The notes under the pieces: generated by a model
What the model was told of the DNA's origin: nothing
The model's database searches: none
The model's input: the letters and a program-made list of their open reading frames with translations, nothing else
Source: Stakelama pacifica
GTDB taxonomy: Bacteria > Pseudomonadota > Alphaproteobacteria > Sphingomonadales > Sphingomonadaceae
DNA: 64,000 nucleotides
Direction of reading: 5' to 3'
Assembly: GCF_004361835.1 (NCBI RefSeq)
Contig: NZ_SNWD01000007.1
Location: 117,244 to 181,243 of the forward strand
Part shown: piece after piece, positions 49,687-58,150 of the stretch
Position numbering within the stretch: the first letter of the stretch is position 1
Layout of the letters: each line of letters opens with the position of its first letter
Program-made: the position numbers and the translations under genes

Positions 49687-50192
49687 TGGAAACCGCAATC
49701 GAGCCGATCGCGTTCGGTGACGGCAAGTATCAGCTTCGCCTCACCCTCAAGCAGATATTCGAGATTGAGCGAAGCTGCGGCTTCAAAGATCACGAAGGCA
49801 TCACCCGGCCGAAGTCCATCTATATCATGCTGGACGAACTGGAGGCGGGCCTTGGGCAACAGCAGGACACGGAGCAACCGGTATATCTGGGCGGCGGCGC
49901 GGCCCATGCCCGCGATATTCGCGAAGTCATCCGTTGCGCGCTGATCGGCGGTAATTCTGGCTTTGTGGCTGGCGAAGAAATCGAAGTCGGCCCCGGCAAG
50001 GCGCAGCAGCTTGTCGATGAATACCTGTTCCCGGCCCGCCCGCTGGTCGAAGGGCAATATATCGCGTGGGCCGTTCTGAACGCGGTTATTCGCGGCGTGA
50101 CGCTCAAAAAAAAAGCCGAAGAGGCGGAACAGCCGATAGCCGGGGATTCGACCGGGGGCTCGTCATCGCCAACTGCGGACAGCTTGGACTAG
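49686..50192 (+). CDS. Tail assembly chaperone G (GTA gp11-like)
   Basis: The 168-residue zero-frame product matches the GTA tail-chaperone family (GDGKYQLRLTLKQIFEIERS, YIMLDELEAGLGQ, EVGPGKAQQLVDEYLFPARP). At codon 141 the message reads nine A residues (50106-50114), a slippery site. Slipping back one base fuses the first 143 residues to the T domain in the -1 frame, as in lambda gpG/gpGT. It assists tape-measure assembly. Confidence 0.85.
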   Translation: METAIEPIAFGDGKYQLRLTLKQIFEIERSCGFKDHEGITRPKSIYIMLDELEAGLGQQQDTEQPVYLGGGAAHARDIREVIRCALIGGNSGFVAGEEIEVGPGKAQQLVDEYLFPARPLVEGQYIAWAVLNAVIRGVTLKKKAEEAEQPIAGDSTGGSSSPTADSLD

Positions 50193-50329
50193 ATCATACC
50201 CGCATAGAGCTTTGGGAATATGCCGAGGCGCTTGAAGCGCATACGTCTGACGATACCGGTAGCCCTGAACCGCGCAAGGCATCCCCGCAATTGAAGGCTG
50301 CGATGCGGGCTCATTCGGCGCTGCACTGA
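50106..50329 (+). CDS. Tail chaperone T domain, expressed by -1 frameshift
   Basis: Reading from the A9 slippery run in the -1 frame gives SRRGGTADSRGFDRGLVIAN, CGQLGLDHTRIELWEYAEAL EAH and ASPQLKAAMRAHSALH. LGL...LWEYAEALEAH is the usual core of the short TAC proteins. There is no good own start, and the frame relation (minus one) and position fit programmed frameshifting. The GT fusion would be 214 residues. Confidence 0.8.
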
Positions 50330-50332
50330 CGG

Positions 50333-50551
50333 TCAGAACATATGCAACGCCGCCTCTTCAGCCCCGCCATGGTCCAGCCAATAGATCACAAGCAGGAAAG
50401 CGACAAAGCCGATCACCCAAATATAGGCGCGCTGATTTTTCTGTTCTGCTTCGCCGCTTGCTATATCGGCAGCGGAAAAACTGGTCTGGCAATACGCGCA
50501 ACGGGTAGCATCACCTTTGATGCGCTCTTTGCAGGCTGGGCAGGTTTTCAT
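50333..50551 (-). CDS. Zinc-ribbon membrane protein on the opposite strand (moron-like)
   Basis: The 72-residue product begins MKTCPACKERIKGDATRCAY, a CxxC...CxxC zinc ribbon, followed by a linker and one membrane helix (YIWVIGFVAFLLVIYWL). It is transcribed against all other late genes, between the tail chaperone and tape-measure genes, with lower GC and its own upstream space (50552-50606). This is the profile of a moron expressed from the prophage. AGATGAGAAATG gives a moderate ribosome site. Confidence 0.8.
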   Translation of the reverse strand: MKTCPACKERIKGDATRCAYCQTSFSAADIASGEAEQKNQRAYIWVIGFVAFLLVIYWLDHGGAEEAALHMF

Positions 50552-50606
50552 TTCTCATCTCCTACCGTCGGCAACCTAACCGATACCACTGCATTAGCGC
50601 AAGCGC

Positions 50607-53255
50607 ATGGCCGAGGTTGACCCCGTTATTCTCGAACTCCGCGCTGAGAACGCAAAGTTCAAAGCTGAGCTTCGTTCAACCGCGCGAATGGTCGATTCCA
50701 GCGTCACCGATATGGACAGGCGCTTTCGCCGCCTTGAGGATACGGTTGACCGGTCGGGCGCTCGCATGGTCGGGGGCCTCAATTCCATTAAGCGTGCCGC
50801 CATAGGTCTATTCGCAGGAATCAGCACCATTGCCCTCGCTCGCGAGTTTCTGCGCCTTACTGACGCATCAAAACAGCTTGAGGCGCAGTTACGACTTGCC
50901 ACCCGCGAGAGCGGCAACTTCGGGCAGGCGCAACGCGACGTTGAGCGGATCGCACAGGAAACGCGGAACGGTCTGGAAGAGACGGCGCAGTTATATGCGA
51001 CATTCCAGCGCAATGCGGTGCAGCTTGGCATTACACAGGAGCAGGCCGCGCGTGCGACAGAGACGGTAACGAAATCGTTCCAGATCAGCGGAGCGAGCGC
51101 GGAAGAGGCAGCGGGCGGCTTGCGCCAGTTCCTTCAGGGTCTGCAATCGGGCACGCTGCGCGGAGAAGAACTGAACAGCGTTCTTGAAAACGCACCACGC
51201 CTCGCGAAACTGCTTGCCGACAGCCTGAACGTCACCATAGGCCAGTTGCGCGCCATGGGTGCAGCTGGGGAGCTGTCTGCCGACAAGCTGATCAAGGCCC
51301 TGACCGAACGCCGTTATACCGACCAGATCGACAGCGAGTTCAAGGAACTGCCGGTCACATTTGATCAGGCAATGACGCAGGTGCGCAATGCCGCGATCGT
51401 CACCTTTGGCGCGTTTGATCGTGGCGGGGAATTTTCCTCTATGCTGGCCAGCTTCTTTAGCGACGGGTCGGAGGGCTTTGCCAGCCTTGCTGATAGCGCG
51501 GAGCAGGCGGGAATTGACATTCGGGCTGCGTTCGAAGGATTGGCCAGCGTGTTCGAGCCTATGGTCGCAGCGGCACAATCCGCGTTTGGGCAGATCAACC
51601 AGAACGCGCAAAGCTCCGCCGAATATGTGTTCGGCCTTTTCGATACGATCGACACGATCCGAAACGCCCCGTTTGTCGCTGCAAAGTCGATACAGGGCGG
51701 GCTTAAGCAAGCTGGCGTCAGCCTGCCGGATAGCGTTTTCGTGCCCGGCGATTACCAGTCGTCGCAATTCGGCAAGCGCTTTCGCGATGCGTTCAAGAAA
51801 TCACAATCGCGCGGCCAGACGAAAGCGGCGGAGCGGGCTATCGAGGCCGCGACAAGCGGTAACCCGCTATTTTCTGCCGACTTCATCGCAAGCGGTGGTA
51901 AGCTGCCCCCGCCGCCCCGCCCTGTCGCTGTTTCCTCAACGGGGACGGGCGGAAAAAAGAAACGCGGCCCGTCTGCTGAGACGATTGCCAAGCGTGAAGA
52001 AGCCGCCCGCAGGGCTGCGCTGCGCGATGATTTGCAGTTTGAGGATGAAAAGCGCGCCGCCAATATCGACTTGCTGCGCGCCAAGCAGGCCGTAGCCGTC
52101 GCGGCTGATACGATCGCTGATTATGAGCGTGACCAGATCGAAGCCGAACGCCAGCGCCGCAACGCATCCTATGACGCCGCCGTCAAGATGGGCGAACTTA
52201 CCGAAGCCCGCGCGGAAGAGCTTAAAACCGTCAACGACCAGATCGCTGCACAAGATCAACTGCTGATCAACCTTCGCGAGGCTGACCGGCGGCAAAAAGA
52301 GGCGCTGGATATCGCCGCCGCCGATCGCGAAAACACCATGGAGATTGCGCAGGTTCAGGCGTCCATTGCCGACACGGTGCAAAAGCGCCGCGATGCTGCC
52401 TTGCGCCTGCTTGACCTTGAACTCGAACAGGAGCGCGCGCGGCAAGAGGGCATCATCGCATCACGCACCGCAACCGAAGCGGAAAAAGAAATCGCGCGGC
52501 GCAGGCTTGAAGCGCTGGGCGGCATCGCCGCTGCCCGAACCGAGGCAATAAACCAGCAATATGCAGGCCCGCTGGAACGCTATCGCCAGAGCATGCGAGA
52601 CCCGCGCACCCAAGTTGAGGATGCGGTTGTCCAGCAGCTTGAGAGCGTCAACCGAGGAATCACCGACGCCATCACCAAAAAGATCGGTGTGAAAGACCCG
52701 CTGCTGGAATCGTTGTTGGACATATTTATCCAGCAAACCATTCTGCGCCCGTTCATGGATGCGTTATCAGGAGCTAGCCAACAGAAAAGCGGTATTGGTG
52801 GGTTCTTTGGCGGGCTTGTGTCGAGCATCTCCAGTATATTCGGTGGCTCAAGCAAGGCTGGATTCACGCAGGGTCCTGCGGCACGAACAACGCCCGGCAT
52901 TGGGGACAGTCTCGCGCGTTTTGCAAATGGCGGATCGATGATGATCGGCGGCAATGGGGGGATGGATCAGAACGTCCTCAGCCTCAACGGAAAGCCGGTC
53001 GCGCGGGTAAGCCGTGGTGAGACGTTGAATGTTGTGCCGAACGCGCGGGCATCGCGCAACACGGGCGCAATGGTCATCAGCGCGCCGCAATTCAACCTCC
53101 GGGGCGCGGTGGTGACGGCGGAACTCTATGCCGACATGCAGCGCATCAGCAACGAGAGCGCGGAGCGGGCGGGCAAGGCGAGCTATCGCCAGTCGATGAA
53201 GGACGTAGGGACCGCGCTTCAGCACAAGCAGAAATACGGCACGTCACGCTTTTGA
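50607..53255 (+). CDS. Tail tape measure protein
   Basis: The 882-residue protein sets tail length. The N-terminus (PVILELRAENAKFKAELRST ARMVDSS) leads into a TMP_3-type tape-measure domain (about 75-250: ASKQLEAQLRLATRE, LQSGTLRGEELNSVLENAPR). A coiled-coil region spans about 430-690 and hydrophobic, Gly-rich segments follow near residues 715-770. Length predicts a tail near 130 nm by the usual 0.15 nm per residue rule. It follows the chaperones as expected. Confidence 0.93.
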   Translation: MAEVDPVILELRAENAKFKAELRSTARMVDSSVTDMDRRFRRLEDTVDRSGARMVGGLNSIKRAAIGLFAGISTIALAREFLRLTDASKQLEAQLRLATRESGNFGQAQRDVERIAQETRNGLEETAQLYATFQRNAVQLGITQEQAARATETVTKSFQISGASAEEAAGGLRQFLQGLQSGTLRGEELNSVLENAPRLAKLLADSLNVTIGQLRAMGAAGELSADKLIKALTERRYTDQIDSEFKELPVTFDQAMTQVRNAAIVTFGAFDRGGEFSSMLASFFSDGSEGFASLADSAEQAGIDIRAAFEGLASVFEPMVAAAQSAFGQINQNAQSSAEYVFGLFDTIDTIRNAPFVAAKSIQGGLKQAGVSLPDSVFVPGDYQSSQFGKRFRDAFKKSQSRGQTKAAERAIEAATSGNPLFSADFIASGGKLPPPPRPVAVSSTGTGGKKKRGPSAETIAKREEAARRAALRDDLQFEDEKRAANIDLLRAKQAVAVAADTIADYERDQIEAERQRRNASYDAAVKMGELTEARAEELKTVNDQIAAQDQLLINLREADRRQKEALDIAAADRENTMEIAQVQASIADTVQKRRDAALRLLDLELEQERARQEGIIASRTATEAEKEIARRRLEALGGIAAARTEAINQQYAGPLERYRQSMRDPRTQVEDAVVQQLESVNRGITDAITKKIGVKDPLLESLLDIFIQQTILRPFMDALSGASQQKSGIGGFFGGLVSSISSIFGGSSKAGFTQGPAARTTPGIGDSLARFANGGSMMIGGNGGMDQNVLSLNGKPVARVSRGETLNVVPNARASRNTGAMVISAPQFNLRGAVVTAELYADMQRISNESAERAGKASYRQSMKDVGTALQHKQKYGTSRF

Positions 53256-53296
53256 CGGCGGCAATCGGAACGACACGACGGCGGTAGCGTTCGCGC

Positions 53297-53854
53297 ATGG
53301 CGGACTATCGGCGTTCCATTGTCTGGCGGCTAGGCGTCAACCCGGTTTGTTACCTCTGGTCGGGTTTCGGATGGCTCGATGTGCCGGGCGATTATGTCGA
53401 TCCGTCCGGCGCGCGTTATCTCGGCATCGGTTCACTTATCGAAGTGCCCGCGCTTCAGGCGATGATTAACGGGGTGGCGCAGCGCCCTACCTTCACTGTG
53501 AGCGGGGTAACACCTGAAACGCTGCGGTTCGCGAATGAGGATCGCGGCGAGATTCGCGGCGCAACGCTGCACGTTGGGGCAGTTACATTTGATCGCGACT
53601 GGCAGATCGAAGGCGCGCCAGAGTGGGAGGGGCGCTTTACCTGCGATGTGCTTATCACGTCCGGGCGCGCAACCGATACCGGGCGCGAACTGACAATCCA
53701 GCTTCCCGTTTCATCGGGCGACACGTTCCGAAGCAATGCACAGCTTGCGTGGTGGACCGACGCGGACCAGCGCAAGCGCTCGCCTACCGACGCGATTTGC
53801 AACCTCGTTGCACAGATGAACCAAGGCATAACGCGCGCTTGGGGGCCGAAATAG
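53297..53854 (+). CDS. Tail protein, hypothetical (distal-tail region)
   Basis: The 185-residue protein starts MADYRRSIVWRLGVNPVCYL WSGFGWLDVP; the end FRSNAQLAWWTDADQRKRSP TDAICN is typical of a protein found between tape measure and peptidase in GTA-like tails. Distal-tail function is inferred from position. The gap before it has two ACGGCGG motifs. Confidence 0.65.
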   Translation: MADYRRSIVWRLGVNPVCYLWSGFGWLDVPGDYVDPSGARYLGIGSLIEVPALQAMINGVAQRPTFTVSGVTPETLRFANEDRGEIRGATLHVGAVTFDRDWQIEGAPEWEGRFTCDVLITSGRATDTGRELTIQLPVSSGDTFRSNAQLAWWTDADQRKRSPTDAICNLVAQMNQGITRAWGPK

Positions 53855-54255
53855 TGCTTGGTCCATATCTCAAGCAGCAAGCCGCCTTGCCTTACGAACC
53901 GGGCATAACGGACTGCTGCACGCTTGGCGCGGATTGGCTGTTGCGGTGCGGGCATAGCGACCCGATGCGCGAATGGCGGGGGAACTATCACAGCGATGCA
54001 CAAGCAGAGGCATTGATAGCCGAGGCTGGTGGGCTGTCGGTGCTTTGGTCGAAAGGGCTGCTGTCGATCGGCATACGCCGCCGCAGCGCGCCTATGGCGG
54101 GCGATGTGGGGATCGTGCGTGTCATCGGGCCTGGCCGCACGCCGGTGGAGGTGGGTGGTATATTCACAGGCTCAAATTGGGCTGTCCGCCTGTCGCGCGG
54201 GATGGCCTTCTTGCGCGCCGAACCGGTAATGGCATGGGGGCCTGTCAATGGGTAG
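53854..54255 (+). CDS. NlpC/P60-like tail protein (DUF6950)
   Basis: From the GTG at 53854 the 133-residue product shows PYEPGITDCCTLGADWLLRC with the catalytic-type Cys, and a later GDVGIVRVIG strand, a reduced NlpC/P60-like (DUF6950) fold. Tail peptidases of this sort cleave peptidoglycan during DNA entry. The catalytic His is not obvious to me. GTG overlaps the previous TAG by one base. Confidence 0.75.
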   Translation: MLGPYLKQQAALPYEPGITDCCTLGADWLLRCGHSDPMREWRGNYHSDAQAEALIAEAGGLSVLWSKGLLSIGIRRRSAPMAGDVGIVRVIGPGRTPVEVGGIFTGSNWAVRLSRGMAFLRAEPVMAWGPVNG

Positions 54256-57028
54256 GGCGATCGGGCAAATCGTGGCGCTGGCGGGCGCTGTCGTCGTCAA
54301 TGTAGTGCCGGGGTTGGGCCAGCTTGCAAGCGCCGCCATCCTGATCGGCAGCGCGGCGGCGGGCGCGGCGCTGTCCTCACTGCTTGGACCGAAGGCGCCC
54401 CCACCAGCCCAGACCGAAACCGAGATCAAAACCGAGCGTCCCAAGCGGGTGCGGGGATATGGCACGACACGGCGCTACGCCGCCGCGCTGGCGTTTGATA
54501 CGTCTTCGAACGGAACCAGCGTAGATGTTGGGGCCTACCACGATGGCCGCGCCGCACAGATTCGCCGCGTCTATCTGAACGACGATCAGGTCACGCTATC
54601 CGGTAACACGGTGAACCAATTTGCTGACGACCGCTTCCAAGGTGGGCGGGTCAAGGTGGGATGGACGCTTGGCGCGCCGACCGAAACCGCGTTTTCGTGG
54701 ATCATCTCGTTACTGCCGGGGATATGGACGAGCAATCATCGCGGTGATGGCATGGTGTGCGCCTATCTCACCAAAGCGCCGGAAAAGGAAAAGTGGTTCC
54801 TCGAAACCTACCCGCAGGGCGATAACTACAAGCTGTCGCTCGTTGGGGATTGGACCACCGTTTACGATCCCCGTGACGTCACACAAGACCCGTACAACGA
54901 GGCGACGTGGAAATGGTCGGATAACGCGGCGCTAGCCTTCATTCACTACATGATGGTCTATCGCGGTTACGATTGGAATACGGCATTCGCTCCGCAGCTT
55001 GCCAAGGTCATTGCGGCGGTTAACGATTGCGACACTCTGATACCGCTTAGCACGGGCGGCTCTGAAAAGAAGTATCGCACCGCCTTCAGCTATGAGGCCG
55101 ATCAGGAACCGGCGAACATCATCGCATCGCTGCTTGCCTGCTTCGATGGCTGGTATGTCGAAAATGAGCGCGGCGAAATCGTGATGTATTCGGGCGTCTA
55201 CTACACGCCCACGGTTTCCATTGGCCCCGACCAGATCGTGGATCACAGCGACCAGCTTGGTGTTGAGCGCGAAAACACAATCAATGAAATCGCCGTTCCA
55301 TATATCTCCAGCCAGCACGACTACGCCAGCGTTGACGCCGATCCGTGGCGCGACGAGGACAGCATCAGCGAGCTTGGACGCGAGAATACCGCCGAACTGA
55401 ACGCAGTTGTTCCGTCTTTCACGCAAGGCCGACGCTTGGCAAAGCGCCAGATGGCCCGCGCCAACGCCCCGGCGCGCGGGACGATCCGCACCACCTACAG
55501 CGGCAAGATCATCCTCGGTGAGCGCTATATCGACCTGACGAGCGCGGAGGCGGGCACTACCTTCTATTCCGGCCCCGCAGAAATTCAGTCTATCGAACGC
55601 GATCCACTCACCGGTGGTGTCACGTTCGAATGGGCCGCTGTCGAGCCAAACATAGACGCATGGAACCCTGCCACCGAAGACGGTGAAGGCGCGCCGGTGG
55701 GCAATCGCGTAACCCGCGCCCCGCTGGCCGTGCCCGTCATCACCAATGCCTACGCCCAATACGAACAGGCCGTAGACAACAGCGGGACCGGCGTTCGCGT
55801 GGTGTGTGTCATCACCGATCCGGGCTTGCTCGGCCTGACATGGTATCTGCGCTACCGCAAGGACGGCAACAGTGCATGGAAGGAACAGGAATATCCCGAT
55901 GTTGACGCGGACACTGGCACTGTAACACTCATCACCGATTTTATTCCGGTGACGGCTGACCTCGAAATAGAGGTCGAATACCGCGCTTCGGATGGCAGGC
56001 TTTCGGGCTGGTCCGATCCGTCAACCGTAAACACATCGACCGATGCGACGCCGCCCGATGCGGCTACCGGCATCACGCTGGTGGGCTGGACCAACGCGCT
56101 TACCGTATCGAGCGACCCGATTGCGCGCGCCTCTACCTATCGTTTCCGCATCTATGCCGATGATGGCACGACGTTGATACGCACGATCAACAGCGCCACC
56201 CGGACTGCGACTTACGCGTCTGACGAAGCAGCGATAGACGGAATACGCCGGTCCTATATCGTCAAAGTCGCTGGCGTTAATAGCGCCGGAGCGGGCACCG
56301 AAGCGACAACCGGTATTCTGAGCAAGCCCGCGCCGCCTGCTGTGGCGAACATCTCAGCAACTGGCGGACAATATAACGGCACGATCAGTTTCGACCTTCA
56401 AAGCGGGGTAGCTGGGTATTCGATCTATGTGGCGACGACCGCAGGGTTTAACCCAGTGACCGAAGGGCTGGTTTACGAGAACAACGGCTATTCGCCGCAC
56501 ACCGTTTATGGATTGTCCGCCGATACATATTACACGCGCGTTGCGGCATTTGATCAATGGTCGAAAAATCCTGCGCTACTAAACCTGTCGGCTGAGGCGT
56601 CTTTCACGATCACGACCGGTGGCGGTGGTGGCGCAGGCGGCGGTGGCGGCGGCGGATACTGCCCCGAAGTCGATACGCTTATCCTGATGGCAGACGGTAC
56701 GCAAAAGCGGGCCGGGGATATTGTCGCTGGGGATAAAGTCTGGACGCTCCCCGACCCTGAAGCCTCGCCCGGAATGGACTGGGGCGCTTTTGATGTAGAG
56801 GCGGTAGAGTTTGCCGAAGAGCCGGTATTCGCAGCCGACATAGGCGTGAAGCGTATGCGCGCTACCGCTGATCACCGGATATGGATCGGCGGCGGATGGG
56901 TGCACATGGAGGCGATCGGCGTTCCTGACGGAACCGCGACGGTCGCGAAGATTACCGTGACCGATGCGCATACCTACGTCTCGAACGGCGTGCTGTCGCA
57001 TAACATCAAACAACAGACCGATGTGTAG
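54248..57028 (+). CDS. Tail tip protein with C-terminal Hint (intein-like) domain
   Basis: The 926-residue protein begins with a short membrane-like segment (AIGQIVALAGAVVVNVVPGL), then the tail-tip/central fibre region (KPKRVRGYGTTRRYAAALAF-like, WDTAFAPQLAKVIAAVNDC, EADQEPANIIASLLACFDGW), fibronectin-type repeats from about 500-790, a glycine linker, and a Hint domain from Cys805 to the end: CPEVDTLILMADG, GDKVWTLPDP, the block-B ATADHRIW (His876) and the closing VSNGVLSHN (His918-Asn919). Only seven residues follow Asn919. The residues needed for N-S acyl shift and Asn cyclisation are present, so self-cleavage is possible. Confidence 0.88.
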   Translation: MGRAIGQIVALAGAVVVNVVPGLGQLASAAILIGSAAAGAALSSLLGPKAPPPAQTETEIKTERPKRVRGYGTTRRYAAALAFDTSSNGTSVDVGAYHDGRAAQIRRVYLNDDQVTLSGNTVNQFADDRFQGGRVKVGWTLGAPTETAFSWIISLLPGIWTSNHRGDGMVCAYLTKAPEKEKWFLETYPQGDNYKLSLVGDWTTVYDPRDVTQDPYNEATWKWSDNAALAFIHYMMVYRGYDWNTAFAPQLAKVIAAVNDCDTLIPLSTGGSEKKYRTAFSYEADQEPANIIASLLACFDGWYVENERGEIVMYSGVYYTPTVSIGPDQIVDHSDQLGVERENTINEIAVPYISSQHDYASVDADPWRDEDSISELGRENTAELNAVVPSFTQGRRLAKRQMARANAPARGTIRTTYSGKIILGERYIDLTSAEAGTTFYSGPAEIQSIERDPLTGGVTFEWAAVEPNIDAWNPATEDGEGAPVGNRVTRAPLAVPVITNAYAQYEQAVDNSGTGVRVVCVITDPGLLGLTWYLRYRKDGNSAWKEQEYPDVDADTGTVTLITDFIPVTADLEIEVEYRASDGRLSGWSDPSTVNTSTDATPPDAATGITLVGWTNALTVSSDPIARASTYRFRIYADDGTTLIRTINSATRTATYASDEAAIDGIRRSYIVKVAGVNSAGAGTEATTGILSKPAPPAVANISATGGQYNGTISFDLQSGVAGYSIYVATTAGFNPVTEGLVYENNGYSPHTVYGLSADTYYTRVAAFDQWSKNPALLNLSAEASFTITTGGGGGAGGGGGGGYCPEVDTLILMADGTQKRAGDIVAGDKVWTLPDPEASPGMDWGAFDVEAVEFAEEPVFAADIGVKRMRATADHRIWIGGGWVHMEAIGVPDGTATVAKITVTDAHTYVSNGVLSHNIKQQTDV

Positions 57029-57077
57029 CGGCTAACGGCGGCAAATTGCGTGACGGCGGTGAAATATCGTCCGTCGC

Positions 57078-57752
57078 ATGAAGGTATTCCCTACGCCTCT
57101 ATTCGCCTTCGAAAGCGATAATATCGACATTGAGGCGCAGATCCTCAGTGGCGGCACTTCGATCACCGGAATCGAAGACGTTATTTCTACCGATGGCGGC
57201 GGGCACTGGTTTGCCGAGTTCGGCGCGGCGTACATCGACGATCCTGAACTTGAGCGGGCCTATCGCGCTTGCTCCCGTCATCTCGACGGCGGAACCCCCA
57301 TGACGGTTCTATTCACCGACGCGCGCGCGCAGGGGCAGGGCGATATTCGCCTCCCGATCGGTGGCCTTCCGTTTTGGGACGAAAGCGATTTCCCCACCGC
57401 AAACACCGGCGCGGTAGTCAAAACCGACGCCGCGCTTCGTGCAACGCAGATCACCATAACCGCAACCGGGCTTTCTCTGCCTCCGAGTTTTGGGGTCAAG
57501 TTCACGATCGTACATCCGACCGTCCGGGCGCGCTGCTACGAAGTGGCCGAGATCGTATCGATTTCCGGCGCTGATACGACGATCAAATTCAAGACCCCGT
57601 TGCGTGAAGCTGTGTCGGCAGGAACGCCGGTGGATTTCCTCAACCCGCGCTGCGTGATGCGCCGTGACGGTGCCATGCCGACCCCGAAAAGCATGGGATA
57701 CCCAGACGGCAGCGTCCGCTTTGTCGAACATTTTGCGGAGAGCTATTCATGA
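57078..57752 (+). CDS. Hypothetical tail protein (224 aa)
   Basis: The 224-residue beta-rich protein (FAFESDNIDIEAQILSGGTS, RAYRACSRHLDGGTPMTVLF, YPDGSVRFVEHFAESYS at the end) follows the tail tip and precedes the fibres. A receptor-binding or tip-accessory role is likely from position; no family named. Two ACGGCGG motifs precede it. Confidence 0.65.
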   Translation: MKVFPTPLFAFESDNIDIEAQILSGGTSITGIEDVISTDGGGHWFAEFGAAYIDDPELERAYRACSRHLDGGTPMTVLFTDARAQGQGDIRLPIGGLPFWDESDFPTANTGAVVKTDAALRATQITITATGLSLPPSFGVKFTIVHPTVRARCYEVAEIVSISGADTTIKFKTPLREAVSAGTPVDFLNPRCVMRRDGAMPTPKSMGYPDGSVRFVEHFAESYS

Positions 57753-58150
57753 GCATCGCCCCCGCCGTTGTCGAAATCTTCTGGTATCGGGGAACGCTCC
57801 TGAAGGACGTAACGCGCTTCGAAGATATCGACTATTCCGCCGCGACGTTCGACCTTCAGGTGCGCAACTATCCCGACGAAGCAACGCCGCTTCTGACGCT
57901 GGGCAATGCCGCCAGCAACGCGCAAGGCGTGTCTTGCTCGACCGTTACGGAAACGATCGACGGCATCGAGCACACGCACAGCGATGTGCAAATCCGCCTT
58001 AACGAAACCACCGGCGAGGCAATCCGCAAAAGCGCGCCCGTAGGAGGCGATATCGAACTGGTGTTCGCGCTCGATATCACCGGCGGGGGGCATGAAAAGA
58101 CGCGCCGGATGCGGGGAAAACTTATTCTGAAAGCTGGGGAGGCGCTTTAA
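57749..58150 (+). CDS. Hypothetical tail protein (133 aa)
   Basis: MSIAPAVVEIFWYRGTLLKD, later ATFDLQVRNYPDEATPLLTL and GDIELVFALDITGGGHEKTR form a beta sandwich pattern. Proteins of this type accompany tailspike genes and may link them to the tip. Four-base overlap with the previous gene, one-base with the next. Confidence 0.65.
   Translation: MSIAPAVVEIFWYRGTLLKDVTRFEDIDYSAATFDLQVRNYPDEATPLLTLGNAASNAQGVSCSTVTETIDGIEHTHSDVQIRLNETTGEAIRKSAPVGGDIELVFALDITGGGHEKTRRMRGKLILKAGEAL

Noticed and set aside
54932..55759. A 275-codon minus-strand frame inside the tail tip gene
   Set aside because: Antisense shadow of a strongly supported 926-residue tail protein.
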